A stretch of DNA of 64,000 nt, taken from Carboxylicivirga taeanensis. GTDB taxonomy: Bacteria; Bacteroidota; Bacteroidia; Bacteroidales; Marinilabiliaceae. The stretch spans positions 1 through 64,000 of the forward strand of contig NZ_JBPUSJ010000014.1 in assembly GCF_051851475.1 (NCBI RefSeq), written 5' to 3'. The stretch's first letter is position 1. Each line of letters opens with the position of its first letter. Of this stretch, positions 1-8,775 are shown piece after piece. The position numbers and the translations under genes were made by a program. The notes below the pieces were generated by a model. It made no database searches. It saw nothing but the letters and a program-made list of their open reading frames with translations, and was not told the DNA's origin.

Positions 1-42
1 CCGATGGTACTGCGTAGAAGTGGGAGAGTAGGTCGCCGCCTT
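1..42 (+). rRNA. rrf: 5S ribosomal RNA, 3' end (partial)
   Basis: The first bases match the conserved 3' end of bacterial 5S rRNA: GATGGTACTGCGTAGAAG followed by GGGAGAGTAGGTCGCCGCC, where the second part closes the terminal helix. The rest of the gene, and presumably the 16S-23S operon, lies left of the window. A T-run and a rho-independent terminator follow directly, as expected at the end of an rRNA operon. Confidence 0.9.
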
Positions 43-51
43 TTTTTAGAG

Positions 52-86
52 AAACCTCTTATTCAGAAATGAGTAAGAGGTTTTTT
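52..86 (+). terminator. rRNA operon terminator
   Basis: A 13-bp stem (AAACCTCTTATTC with GAGTAAGAGGTTT, one G-U pair) closes a 6-nt loop and runs into six Ts. It lies 10 bases after the 5S end and ends the rRNA operon. Confidence 0.85.
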
Positions 87-117
87 GCGTTTAAACAGAT
101 TATCTGCCATTTCTTAT

Positions 118-148
118 TTTTAATTATTCCAAATAAAAGATACTTTTG
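118..148 (+). promoter_or_regulatory. Bacteroidota-type promoter for the hemerythrin gene
   Basis: The -7 box TACTTTTG at 141-148 fits TAnnTTTG. A T-rich -33 region (TTTT, 118-121) lies 19 nt upstream. Transcription would start near 152, giving a very short leader before the ATG at 167. Confidence 0.5.
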
Positions 149-166
149 TAAGCAAATTGTTTCATT

Positions 167-898
167 ATGCATATAACAGGAGATATGAAAATGGTGGATG
201 TTGTGCAACACGACATTCAATTATTAGCGGTAATTCAGCGTTTTGAAATCCCCCTTGGTTTCAGAGAAAAGACCGTTAAAGAAGTTTGCGTTTTGCACGA
301 GGTAAATGTTGATTTTTTCCTACACATTGCCAACTCCTTCCACGATAAAGAATTTCTAGATTGGCAAAGGTTTAAGAGTTTTCCTATCGAGTGGATTATT
401 CGCTACCTTAAAAATGCTCACCGCTGTTATATCGATTACCGAATTCCTGAAATTGAACGGCAGATTCAGAATTTTGAGAAGCAAGTTGATATCAATGAAA
501 AGAATATTGATTTACTCTTGAATTTCTTTCGCAAGTACATACACGAGTTTAATCTCCACATTGAGCAGGAAGAAAAGAATGTATTTCCTTATATCTTGAA
601 GTTAGATGAACTTTTACATTCAAAAGATAAGAAAGGGTTTGATAACACGGATGAAACATTTATTAGGCAGTATCAGGAGGAACATAATAATATTGAGGAG
701 ACACTGTTCGATCTCAAAAGTATTTTATTGAAGTACTTACCTCCGCCCGTCAATAATTGTCTTTATAATAACTTAATATACGATATTTTTAGATTGGAAA
801 GAGATCTACTGGATCATGCAGAATTGGAAGAAAATGTTTTGTATCCTTTGGTGAGAGAAATGGAAGAATTATTAACGTCTAATCCAAATGGTATATAA
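167..898 (+). CDS. Hemerythrin-domain protein (RIC/ScdA-like)
   Basis: A 243-residue cytoplasmic protein. Residues 1-60 resemble the small ScdA_N-type domain that precedes hemerythrin in iron-sulfur repair proteins. Residues 75-235 are an alpha-helical HHE domain: a His in YIDYRIPEIE, then HEFNLHIEQEE, then EEHNNIEE, then LLDHAELEENVLYPL, which supply the expected His/Glu ligands for a di-iron site. Related proteins respond to nitric oxide, oxygen or oxidative damage of Fe-S centres. In-frame ATGs also occur at 185 and 191, the latter 8 nt after AGGAG. I keep 167 because the first residues (ITGDMKMVDV) look like the usual start of the domain. The stop overlaps the ATG of the next gene by one base, so the two are translationally coupled. 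Confidence 0.85.
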   Translation: MHITGDMKMVDVVQHDIQLLAVIQRFEIPLGFREKTVKEVCVLHEVNVDFFLHIANSFHDKEFLDWQRFKSFPIEWIIRYLKNAHRCYIDYRIPEIERQIQNFEKQVDINEKNIDLLLNFFRKYIHEFNLHIEQEEKNVFPYILKLDELLHSKDKKGFDNTDETFIRQYQEEHNNIEETLFDLKSILLKYLPPPVNNCLYNNLIYDIFRLERDLLDHAELEENVLYPLVREMEELLTSNPNGI

Positions 899-1473
899 TG
901 GCAAAGGTACTAATTGCTGAACAGTCGCACGTTATTGGATTAGGCCTCCATAGCCTTGTAAAGAACTTTCAAGAGGTTGAGAGTATTAAGATTGTAGCGC
1001 ACGATAAAGAATGCTGCAGTGTACTTAAGCATTTCGAGCCTGATGTGTTGTTGGTCAACACTGCCTTTCTAGGTGTAGAAGCAATGCGCGAATTGATGGA
1101 GCTTAAAAAGCCTGAGTCGATCGTGATTCATGTATTCAATACGGCCTTGCCATATGATGCCCCGATGAACCAGATATCTATTTTGGACTCTAAGACATCT
1201 TTACATAGCAAAATAGAGGAAGCCTTATCGAAAGTGAGACTGGTGCAGGAGGATATGGATAACGAGGAACTGAGCCCCCGTGAGCGAGCTATTTTAAAAG
1301 AAGTCGCTTTGGGCTTGACCAATAAAGAAATTGCAGAAAAAACGTATATTAGCACGCATACAGTTATTTCTCACCGGAAGAACATTACCCGTAAGTTAGG
1401 GATTAAGACTGTTTCGGGCTTAACTGTGTATGCTATTTTGAATAATATCATTCAGATGGAAGATATCTCCTGA
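898..1473 (+). CDS. LuxR-type response regulator with degenerate receiver
   Basis: A 191-residue protein. The C-terminal part (about 125-185) is a clear LuxR/GerE helix-turn-helix with LSPRERAILKEVALGLTNK and TYISTHTVISHRKNI. The N-terminal 110 residues have the length and beta/alpha pattern of a response-regulator receiver. The acidic pocket is poor (AEQSH near the start, PDVLLVN where the phosphorylated Asp is expected), so phosphorylation is uncertain. The start codon overlaps the hemerythrin stop (TAATG). My inference is that the hemerythrin partner supplies or modulates the signal for this DNA-binding protein. Targets cannot be told from the sequence. Confidence 0.85.
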   Translation: MAKVLIAEQSHVIGLGLHSLVKNFQEVESIKIVAHDKECCSVLKHFEPDVLLVNTAFLGVEAMRELMELKKPESIVIHVFNTALPYDAPMNQISILDSKTSLHSKIEEALSKVRLVQEDMDNEELSPRERAILKEVALGLTNKEIAEKTYISTHTVISHRKNITRKLGIKTVSGLTVYAILNNIIQMEDIS

Positions 1474-1475
1474 AT

Positions 1476-1850
1476 ATGACAGAAACACGCTTAAATAGGG
1501 CTCAGACCAGCTTGTTTACAGAACGGCTTTTAGCCGCTCTGGTTGATATATCAATATGTCTTGGCCTTTCGCTTTTCCCGCGGATAGGTTGGATATTTGG
1601 ATTGATCTATTTTTTATTTAAAGACAGTTTACCCTTGTTAAATGGGCAAAGTTTCGGAAGGCGTTTATTCAAAATAAAAGTTATTTCCAAAGCGGATAAC
1701 AAGAGTCTGTCAGGCGCGCCGGATAAGGCCCTTATCAGGCAAATTATATTTTTTGTGCCCTTGCTAAATTTGCTTGAGTTGTATTATTTTCTGAGAAAAG
1801 AAGAACGATTGGGTGATATTTGGACCGACACAAAGGTTGTAAGCTGCTAA
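1476..1850 (+). CDS. RDD-family membrane protein
   Basis: A 124-residue integral membrane protein with two or three hydrophobic segments (about 16-34, 36-52 and 88-105). It carries the RDD hallmarks: an N-terminal arginine before the first helix (ERLLAALVDISI), a conserved GQSFGRRLFKIKV stretch, and a late DIWTDT motif. The family's role is unsettled; some members affect transport or osmotic tolerance. It begins two bases after the regulator's stop, so it is probably the third gene of that operon. Its 3' end overlaps the opposing histidine kinase gene by 4 bases. Confidence 0.8.
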   Translation: MTETRLNRAQTSLFTERLLAALVDISICLGLSLFPRIGWIFGLIYFLFKDSLPLLNGQSFGRRLFKIKVISKADNKSLSGAPDKALIRQIIFFVPLLNLLELYYFLRKEERLGDIWTDTKVVSC

Positions 1851-4800
1851 TTTTTGTCATAGGTCGGAAGTTCGATATAGAATGTTGTTCCTATATTTTC
1901 TGTTGTTTCAAACCAGATATTTCCGCCACTGTTTTTTACAATGTTTTTTACAATGGCCAGTCCAAGGCCCATACCGCTTGATTTGGTAGTAAAATTGGGC
2001 ATAAAAATCTTACTCATCACTTCAGTTCCAATTCCTTTTCCATTATCCGAAACACTGATGATAATTTTTGATTCAGTGGTTTGTGTTGCTATTTTAATAA
2101 GCCCTTCCCGGGCAGTTGGGATGGCTTGAACGGCATTCTTAATTACATTATTAAACACACTCACCAGTTGATCGGGATCGGCAAAAACAAATCTTTGGGA
2201 TTCATTGATGTCGAACTGAAAATGAATGGTTGGCTCTGAGCGCTCGAAAAGAGCGGCCGTATTGGTAAGTTTTTCTATAATGTCAACCTTCGTGCGTTTG
2301 GCCTGCGGCATCTTGGCAAAGTCAGAAAATTCATTGGCTATGGCGTGTAATTGGTCAATTTGTTCAATTAAAGTTTTCGATACTCGGGTGAGGTAGTTGT
2401 GAAAATCCTCTGGTTGATTTTCCCAGGCTTTTGTCAAATACTGAACGCTCAGTTTCATGGGTGTTAGTGGATTCTTTATTTCGTGAGCGATTTGCTTCGC
2501 CATCTCGCGCCAGGCGGTTTCCCGCTCTGATTTGGCTAGTTTTTCGGCACTTTCCGAAATCTCATCAACCATGCGGTTGTATTCTTTTACCAGTCTGCCA
2601 ATCTCATCATTCCCTCTATAGCCAATTTTCTGATTTAACTTATCGATGCGAATTTGAGCCAGTCGATCTTGTATAAGCGATAGGGGGCGTGTAATTGGTC
2701 GAGAAATCAGTATGGCAACACCAATGGCAAAAAGTACAAATAATAAATAGGCATTTACCACGGCTACAATGAGCGAATATATTTCTGATTTAAGCTCGTT
2801 GTTACCCACAAAATATGGGAGGTTCAGGTAGGCCAGAACATCCCTCTTATAGTTGTAGATTGGAACATAAGCCGATGTAAAGTGTAAATTGCCGATGGAT
2901 TCTTCATGGATATATTCTGCTTTTTGCAGGTTCACCAATTGGTAGTAGGCATTGGTATTCATCATTTGACCCGACAGGCCCATTTGATAAACTTCGGGAC
3001 GGGAAGTAGCCAGTAGTTGACCTTCTGTGCTGTATAGGTTAATGTCAGAATAAAAAACATTGGAAAATTTCTGCAACAAATATTGGAGATAGTCGTGCAT
3101 GCTCTCATCAAGCGCCGGCTCGTTAACTATTTTTTGTTCCATTTCCTGCAGCACCGATTTTATGCGCTGCGAAAGCATTTGGTTATTTTTCTGCTTAAAC
3201 TGGTGAATAGAATAAAAGACTGAACTTACCCCTATTACCAATAAGATTATGACCATCAGGCTTACAAAAGCAATTTGTATTTTTTCCTGTATCGAAAAAT
3301 TAACCGCTGCATTTTTATGGGTTCGTGTGATGAAGAAGATGAAGGCGGTTATGATAAAAAAGAGTAAAGCAAAGGTAGAGAAAGACATTAGCAGGTAGAT
3401 CAAGCCGACAGTAGGGCGACTCAATATAAGCAGCGTATTTTCATTCACTTGATACATCAAATGAATCATCTCTTCATCTTTGAAGGTCGATTTATGGCCA
3501 GGTTCTGGAGCTGTGAGTGTATTGTTGATGGTGTAGCGATAGGGACCGAGTTGTTTTACCAGCTTACCGTGGATGTACTTGGCAAACGAATAGTTCTTGT
3601 AAATCGCATTGTTAACCTGTTCAGATTGGTTTTGCAAAAGCTCCGGATAGCCAAGCCCTGAAAAAATGGGCGAGTAATTGATTTCGCAAAATAAGGTTGT
3701 TTCTTTGTTCGGGTCGTCCTCCATAAAAGGAATCCTTCCAAAATAGCTTACTTGCCCATTGTCATTATTTAGGTAATAGAAATGATCGCACGATGGTAAC
3801 TTGCGCCCCTGTGAAGTAATGAGGTCCTCAAAATAGTTGTAGCAATTGGTGGTAATGTTTTCAGATTCTAGATATAATGGAGCACTTTGCCAGCAAACTA
3901 CCGACTCCACATTGTACCGTTTCCAATAGCCGTAGAAGTAATTTTTCTCCAGATAATCGTTGATGGTATTTTCATTGTTTTCATTCTGCAGTAATAAAGC
4001 AATCAGCTTGTCATCGCTGGCCAGTCGTTCTTCTATATCAGCCAGGTACATTTCCGCCACGGGATCAGACTCCCTTGTAAGCTGGAACGAATGATTTTCA
4101 ATAAGCAGATTGCGTTCATCCTCCTCTTTAGCGAGGTTGTAGCGATACAGGAGGGCGACTAAGTAAAATGAAGTAATAAAAATCACCCATATAAATGAAC
4201 TGTAAGTAATGCCGTTAGAACTGTTTCGCCTAGCTGATAATAGAATAAGGCCAATGCTTATTAATACTAGTGGATGAACTAGAATGAGCGAGCTTTTTAG
4301 CACTAATGCAGCGATTACGAAAAGAATAAAAATTGCTCCGCCTATTATCAAAAAGCCCTTTTTACTGATGTATGGCTTAATTGTAACAACGACTCGTTCA
4401 AACGTAATAATGATCGAAATGTACAGCAGGCAAATAATGAACAGCTTATACAGGGCAATAATATTTAAATCGGAAATAAAGAAATAGACCGATGCCTGTG
4501 AAGAGTTATTCACGATGATGTGAAGAAGGCTGTCCACTGCTACAAAAAATAAAACGATAAGCATTAATTGCACCACAATAAAGCTGTAGCGATTAACCTT
4601 GCCCACCTCATTGTTTTGAAGCAGAAGCGGTGTTTTGTAATACCGGTAAAAGCAGTAGGCAAAAACTAACAGGAATATCCCTAACAGCAGCAGACTGCCC
4701 AGCGATGGCAACCATTTTGAAAAGGCAAAAACAATAGGCGAAAAAAGCGGATGGTAATTGAAGTCCTTAGGAATGGCATAGGAAATAAAGAGAAGCCAAA

Positions 4801-5533
4801 GGATAAAATAATAGACACAAACCAGCAGTAAGATTTGATTACTCCACGTTTTATTTTTCAGTAAATCCAATACTTTTATCCCAATAAACAAGAGTATTGA
4901 AAAGCAGAGCAGATATAAGCCAAATGCAGCGACGCTTGTAGGTGAAACAATTTGGTGATGCGTGTAGTTGAGCGACAACAGGTAGTTGTTATTGATGTCA
5001 TAGATGGCATCTGTACCTGTAGATTCCTCAACCGATATTGATGGGTTATGGCTAATTGTAAAGCCTTTTGCAAAGCGGTTGTTTAAAAATTTGTTTTGAT
5101 ATTCATACTGCTCCTTAATCAAACAGATAGCCAATATGCGGTATTTACCTGCTGTGATGCTATGCTGCAGGTACCAGCCATTCGCCAGCTGAATAATGGA
5201 GGGCTTTTGCGTAATGACTTTATTAATTGGCACAATGTGGGTTGACCAGGCAATTAAGCTGGTGTCCTCATACAGGTAAAAGTGCTTGTTTGGCTGCGCC
5301 AGCGAGTCCATTGTTGCCCATCGCGAATCGGCTTGCCAAAGGCTGGTGTCCTGCAGTTGTAATAGCGTATGGATTAGGTTACTTTGCTTGTCCTTAATGG
5401 TTTGTTGAATAGAATAGGTGTCCGCATCATGGGCATAATCATGATCGAATTGTATTTCAACAGTTTTCCCCAGTGCAAATAATGCTAAGGCAACAATGGC
5501 TGATGTGATGATTTTTTGCAGTTGGCGCGACAT
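1847..5533 (-). CDS. Giant membrane sensor histidine kinase (NtrY-like)
   Basis: At 1228 residues this is far longer than a usual histidine kinase. One TM helix near the N-terminus and a periplasmic stretch precede a cluster of about seven or eight TM helices (roughly 205-450). A second extracytoplasmic region (about 465-700) follows, then a TM pair flanking another sensory segment (about 780-880), and HAMP (about 915-970). The HisKA phospho-acceptor lies in AHEIKNPLTPMKLS, near residue 1016. The HATPase domain shows NVIKNAVQAI, DNGKGIG and GMGLGLAIVKNI. The NPLTPMKLS form is typical of NtrY-type kinases. No response regulator is adjacent. It is probably co-transcribed with rlmH, whose stop lies 45 bases upstream. 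The signal is unknown. Confidence 0.9.
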   Translation of the reverse strand: MSRQLQKIITSAIVALALFALGKTVEIQFDHDYAHDADTYSIQQTIKDKQSNLIHTLLQLQDTSLWQADSRWATMDSLAQPNKHFYLYEDTSLIAWSTHIVPINKVITQKPSIIQLANGWYLQHSITAGKYRILAICLIKEQYEYQNKFLNNRFAKGFTISHNPSISVEESTGTDAIYDINNNYLLSLNYTHHQIVSPTSVAAFGLYLLCFSILLFIGIKVLDLLKNKTWSNQILLLVCVYYFILWLLFISYAIPKDFNYHPLFSPIVFAFSKWLPSLGSLLLLGIFLLVFAYCFYRYYKTPLLLQNNEVGKVNRYSFIVVQLMLIVLFFVAVDSLLHIIVNNSSQASVYFFISDLNIIALYKLFIICLLYISIIITFERVVVTIKPYISKKGFLIIGGAIFILFVIAALVLKSSLILVHPLVLISIGLILLSARRNSSNGITYSSFIWVIFITSFYLVALLYRYNLAKEEDERNLLIENHSFQLTRESDPVAEMYLADIEERLASDDKLIALLLQNENNENTINDYLEKNYFYGYWKRYNVESVVCWQSAPLYLESENITTNCYNYFEDLITSQGRKLPSCDHFYYLNNDNGQVSYFGRIPFMEDDPNKETTLFCEINYSPIFSGLGYPELLQNQSEQVNNAIYKNYSFAKYIHGKLVKQLGPYRYTINNTLTAPEPGHKSTFKDEEMIHLMYQVNENTLLILSRPTVGLIYLLMSFSTFALLFFIITAFIFFITRTHKNAAVNFSIQEKIQIAFVSLMVIILLVIGVSSVFYSIHQFKQKNNQMLSQRIKSVLQEMEQKIVNEPALDESMHDYLQYLLQKFSNVFYSDINLYSTEGQLLATSRPEVYQMGLSGQMMNTNAYYQLVNLQKAEYIHEESIGNLHFTSAYVPIYNYKRDVLAYLNLPYFVGNNELKSEIYSLIVAVVNAYLLFVLFAIGVAILISRPITRPLSLIQDRLAQIRIDKLNQKIGYRGNDEIGRLVKEYNRMVDEISESAEKLAKSERETAWREMAKQIAHEIKNPLTPMKLSVQYLTKAWENQPEDFHNYLTRVSKTLIEQIDQLHAIANEFSDFAKMPQAKRTKVDIIEKLTNTAALFERSEPTIHFQFDINESQRFVFADPDQLVSVFNNVIKNAVQAIPTAREGLIKIATQTTESKIIISVSDNGKGIGTEVMSKIFMPNFTTKSSGMGLGLAIVKNIVKNSGGNIWFETTENIGTTFYIELPTYDKN

Positions 5534-5578
5534 ATATTTGGTTTACCCATTAAAGATATAAAAAAACAGTAACGCAGC

Positions 5579-6052
5579 TTACTCATGGTGGTAAGGCTCA
5601 TTTTTTAAGATGGTCATGGCCCTGTAGATTTGTTCGGCAAATATGAGACGAACCATTTGGTGGGAGTAGGTCATCTTCGAGAGGCTTATTTTCCCATTAG
5701 CTTTGGCATACACTTCATCCGAAAAACCATAGGGGCCTCCAATCACGAATACCAGGCGTTTTAAACCGGCAATCATTTGTTTTTCCAACATTCCTGCAAA
5801 ATCAACCGAGCCGTACTCTTTGCCTTTTTCATCAAGCAATAGAATGTGATCACCTGGTTTAAATGCCTGCAGCAGCAGCTGCCCTTCCATTTTTTTTTGC
5901 TGATTAGCCGACAGGTTTTTAGTCTTTTTCAGGTCTGGAATCACCTGCATTTCATAAGGTATATAATGTTTTAAACGTTTTTCAAACTTTTCAATGCCCG
6001 TAAGAAGATAGGGTTCGTCTGTCTTTCCGATCACAACTAAAACAATTTTCAT
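5579..6052 (-). CDS. rlmH: 23S rRNA pseudouridine-1915 N3-methyltransferase RlmH
   Basis: A 157-residue SPOUT methyltransferase, the normal size. It methylates pseudouridine 1915 in helix 69 of 23S rRNA using S-adenosylmethionine. Visible signatures are the start MKIVLVVIGKT, LLLDEKGKEYGS, the knot motif FVIGGPYGFSDEV (about 102-114), and the C-terminal SKMTYSHQMVRLIFAEQIYRA, which closes the trefoil knot and includes the tail used for catalysis. It precedes the giant histidine kinase on the same strand and is divergent from the DUF4783-nadC pair. Confidence 0.95.
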   Translation of the reverse strand: MKIVLVVIGKTDEPYLLTGIEKFEKRLKHYIPYEMQVIPDLKKTKNLSANQQKKMEGQLLLQAFKPGDHILLLDEKGKEYGSVDFAGMLEKQMIAGLKRLVFVIGGPYGFSDEVYAKANGKISLSKMTYSHQMVRLIFAEQIYRAMTILKNEPYHHE

Positions 6053-6121
6053 GCGTATACTCCGGTTTTTAACAATATTAAATATAAAAGCAAAAAGTGT
6101 AGTAAAATTAAGCTAAACCTC

Positions 6122-6129
6122 TATTTTTG
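6122..6129 (+). promoter_or_regulatory. Possible -7 box for DUF4783-nadC
   Basis: TATTTTTG fits TAnnTTTG in the divergent rlmH / DUF4783 gap. No convincing -33 box is present, and the implied leader is about 130 nt. Confidence 0.3.
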
Positions 6130-6263
6130 TTGTAAAAGTAATGAGTGATTGTTGAAATTAAGAGGAATAGTGAACGGAATAATGTGTTGAGCAGTTATTT
6201 ATACTTCATTTTGATAAAATAGGCTTGATATTTGTTTATGATTAGGCTGACAAACGATAAGTA

Positions 6264-6665
6264 ATGATTAATTTCAAATACATTTTTACCCTTTTGCTGG
6301 TTATGGTAATAACGTTGGCAACAAGTAAGGCCCAGCAAACAGCAGCTTTGCCTGATGGTGTTATTATGGCCGTTAAAAGGAGTGATGCGCAAAAGCTATC
6401 TGTGACTTTTAATGAGCAGATTGAAATTATTTTGCCACACAAAACAGCTGTTTACAGTCGTAAGCAAGCCGAAATGGTGCTGAAGGATTTTTTCGATCAA
6501 AATCAGGTTACTGAATTTAAACTGATTCATCAGGGTAAAAAAGACAAAGCATCTTATGCCATTGCTAACTACTATACCTCTAATGGGCAATTTCGTTTTA
6601 CATTTCTGACCAAGCCCAAAAATGGAAAAATTTATATTCATCAGATAAGAATTGAAAGGCAATGA
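6264..6665 (+). CDS. DUF4783 secreted protein
   Basis: A 133-residue protein with a signal peptide (hydrophobic residues 5-20, then TSKAQQ). The body has the DUF4783 pattern, an NTF2-like fold: alternating strands, LKDFFDQNQVTEFKLIHQGKK, and an ending of YIHQIRIE. The family is confined to Bacteroidota and is commonly found just before nadC, as here; that statement is from memory. The stop overlaps the nadC start by 4 bases (ATGA), indicating coupled translation. The function is unknown, and nothing in the sequence links it chemically to NAD synthesis. Confidence 0.8.
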   Translation: MINFKYIFTLLLVMVITLATSKAQQTAALPDGVIMAVKRSDAQKLSVTFNEQIEIILPHKTAVYSRKQAEMVLKDFFDQNQVTEFKLIHQGKKDKASYAIANYYTSNGQFRFTFLTKPKNGKIYIHQIRIERQ

Positions 6666-7510
6666 TTAATGAGTTAATCGATCAGTTTATTGATCTTACA
6701 ATACGCGAAGATATTGGAGATGGCGATCATTCTTCACAATCTTGTATTCCGGCCGTGGCGCAGGGTAAAATGTATTTGCTAGTGAAGGAAGATGGAGTTT
6801 TGGCAGGTGTTGATATCGCTCAAAAGATATTTGCCAAAATAGATTCAACCATCGAAACCGAAGTCTTAATCGAGGATGGGGCAGCCGTTAAAGTGGGGGA
6901 TATCGTGATGTATGTAAGCGGTAAAGTCTGGTCCTTGTTGCAAGCAGAACGTTTGGTGTTGAACGTGATGCAGCGCATGAGCGGCATAGCGACGCGTACG
7001 GCCGAATATGTGGCTCGCCTTGACGGCACCAATACGCGCGTGCTTGATACTCGTAAAACCACTCCTGGAATGCGTTTGCTCGAGAAAGAAGCTGTTCGCT
7101 TGGGGGGCGGTGTGAACCACCGTATGGGTTTGTACGACATGGTGATGCTTAAAGATAATCACATCGACTTTGCCGGGGGAATAGAAAAAGCTGTTCAGCA
7201 AGTAAGAAGCTACCTGGATGATAAGGGGAAAGACCTGAAGATAGAAGTGGAAGTGCGCAATTGGAAGGAACTGGAAGAAGTAATGCGTGTGGGGGGGATT
7301 CACCGGATTATGCTGGATAATTTCTCGGTTGAAGAAACCAAAAAAGCGGTTGAGTTCATCGGTGGGAAGTTCGAAACAGAATCATCAGGCGGAATCACTA
7401 TTGATACGTTGAGGGATTATGCCGAGTGTGGCGTCGATTACATTTCGGTGGGCGCACTCACACACCATATTAAAAGTCTTGATTTAAGCCTTAAGGCTAT
7501 GGAGCAGTAA
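6662..7510 (+). CDS. nadC: Nicotinate-nucleotide pyrophosphorylase (carboxylating)
   Basis: A 282-residue type II phosphoribosyltransferase that converts quinolinate and PRPP to nicotinate mononucleotide, CO2 and PPi in de novo NAD synthesis. Diagnostic motifs are REDIGDGDHSS at the N-terminus, LLQAERLVLNVMQRMSGIAT, DTRKTTPGMRLLEKEAVRLGG, HRMGLYDMVMLKDNH, EVEVRNWKEL, IMLDNF and GAYTHH-like YISVGALTHH near the end. Length and start are standard. It is coupled to the DUF4783 gene upstream. nadA and nadB are not in the window. A strong hairpin terminator follows 23 bases after the stop. Confidence 0.95.
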   Translation: MINELIDQFIDLTIREDIGDGDHSSQSCIPAVAQGKMYLLVKEDGVLAGVDIAQKIFAKIDSTIETEVLIEDGAAVKVGDIVMYVSGKVWSLLQAERLVLNVMQRMSGIATRTAEYVARLDGTNTRVLDTRKTTPGMRLLEKEAVRLGGGVNHRMGLYDMVMLKDNHIDFAGGIEKAVQQVRSYLDDKGKDLKIEVEVRNWKELEEVMRVGGIHRIMLDNFSVEETKKAVEFIGGKFETESSGGITIDTLRDYAECGVDYISVGALTHHIKSLDLSLKAMEQ

Positions 7511-7532
7511 CTGAAAATATAGTTAATAAAAC

Positions 7533-7565
7533 AAAAGGCCCTTGTCAAACAGACAAGGGCCTTTT
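7533..7565. terminator. Bidirectional terminator, nadC / transglutaminase gene
   Basis: A perfect 14-bp stem (AAAAGGCCCTTGTC with GACAAGGGCCTTTT) closes a 5-nt loop. The A-run on one arm and the T-run on the other let it serve both convergent genes. Confidence 0.9.
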
Positions 7566-7584
7566 CATTGTGAAGTTATTTGAA

Positions 7585-8775
7585 CTACTTGTAGTACAGT
7601 TTCAATGTTTGAGGTTCATTACCTACCTTAAGCTTCATTGATTTCAACTGACCAGCTTCGCCGATATAATTAAAGCTGTAAACCTTATTCTTTTCCAATA
7701 CAAATTCCAGCACATCATTCATATCTTGAGTAGGGCCTGCAGTGCGGCCACCACCTACCTGATCGGCACCGCAAAATACATCCACATTAACAGCTACGCG
7801 GTCATCGCCCTGAAAAGTACACACATCGTCTTTAAACATCATTACTTCAACACTAACATGTGTTTCTGCAATTTTTTTAGCGGCTTCAGCAGCTTCATAC
7901 AATTGAATGTAACGTTCTGAGACATTGACGGCCGGTACATATTTGATATCAAAATCCCATACAAGCGGGAAGTGTGTATCAGCAGGTTTCCACGAGCTGG
8001 CGTAAATAGCATGTTCCGGGTTATCGGGAATCGCTTTGCCGGCGTCGGCCAGGAACCAGCTTTTGTTTAAGCCACTTGGATAGTACTCCGTAAAATACCA
8101 CTCGCCATCCATCCACACCTCGTTCCAGTTGTGGTTACCTCTTTTGTCGTGCCAGTTAGGCGTTCCGCCAATGCGCGAAGGGATTCCAACCGCCCTGAAT
8201 GCATCGGTTAAAAGGATAGACAGGCCGCTGCACGACGCCATGTTTTGCTCCATGGATTCATAAGGGCTTTGGTCGGGCTTTTCGCGTTTGGTATTGTAGT
8301 CGACCATTACTTCATCTCTAATGTTTTTATTAATAGAGTCGATGGCCGAACGGATATCTTTACAATCCTTCACGTACTTTGAGAAGCGCTCATAAAAATC
8401 TTTGCGCCAATTGTCGCGTCGTTCGTTTAAGCTTGCATATGGCAACACATCGTTGAAGAACACAGAGTCGGGAATTGCCTGCGCCCATGGAAATTGCTCA
8501 CGTGCCATAAATGCATAATCGGTATTTTCAAGGATGAAATCGGCAGTTAAAGATTTCAGGTCGCGCTCGGGCATGTAGGCGATCAAAAAGGCCACTGCTT
8601 CTTTTTGGTGGGCAGGTGCCGCATTCAGTGCTTTTTTTAGCTCCTCAGCGTTGGGCCCGGCAGTTGCCAGAGCGGTGTCGAGCAGCTGATGGTATTGTTT
8701 GGGAACATTAGAGTATTTTGTGCAGGCACCTAAACTCAACATTACCAGCAGCGCTATCATCGAATTTTTTAGCAT
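7585..8775 (-). CDS. Transglutaminase-like lipoprotein
   Basis: A 396-residue lipoprotein: residues 1-18 form a signal peptide ending in the lipobox LGAC, so Cys18 would be lipidated. The central part is a transglutaminase/protease-like core with Cys182 in SCSGLSILLTDAFRAVGIPS, His215 in GNHNWNEVWMDGEWYF, and an acidic residue in FTEYYPSG completing the triad. About 120 helical residues precede the core. The C-terminal 100 residues form a beta-rich domain. Such enzymes act as peptidases or cross-linkers on the cell envelope; the substrate is not evident. It stands alone, convergent with nadC. Confidence 0.85.
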   Translation of the reverse strand: MLKNSMIALLVMLSLGACTKYSNVPKQYHQLLDTALATAGPNAEELKKALNAAPAHQKEAVAFLIAYMPERDLKSLTADFILENTDYAFMAREQFPWAQAIPDSVFFNDVLPYASLNERRDNWRKDFYERFSKYVKDCKDIRSAIDSINKNIRDEVMVDYNTKREKPDQSPYESMEQNMASCSGLSILLTDAFRAVGIPSRIGGTPNWHDKRGNHNWNEVWMDGEWYFTEYYPSGLNKSWFLADAGKAIPDNPEHAIYASSWKPADTHFPLVWDFDIKYVPAVNVSERYIQLYEAAEAAKKIAETHVSVEVMMFKDDVCTFQGDDRVAVNVDVFCGADQVGGGRTAGPTQDMNDVLEFVLEKNKVYSFNYIGEAGQLKSMKLKVGNEPQTLKLYYK

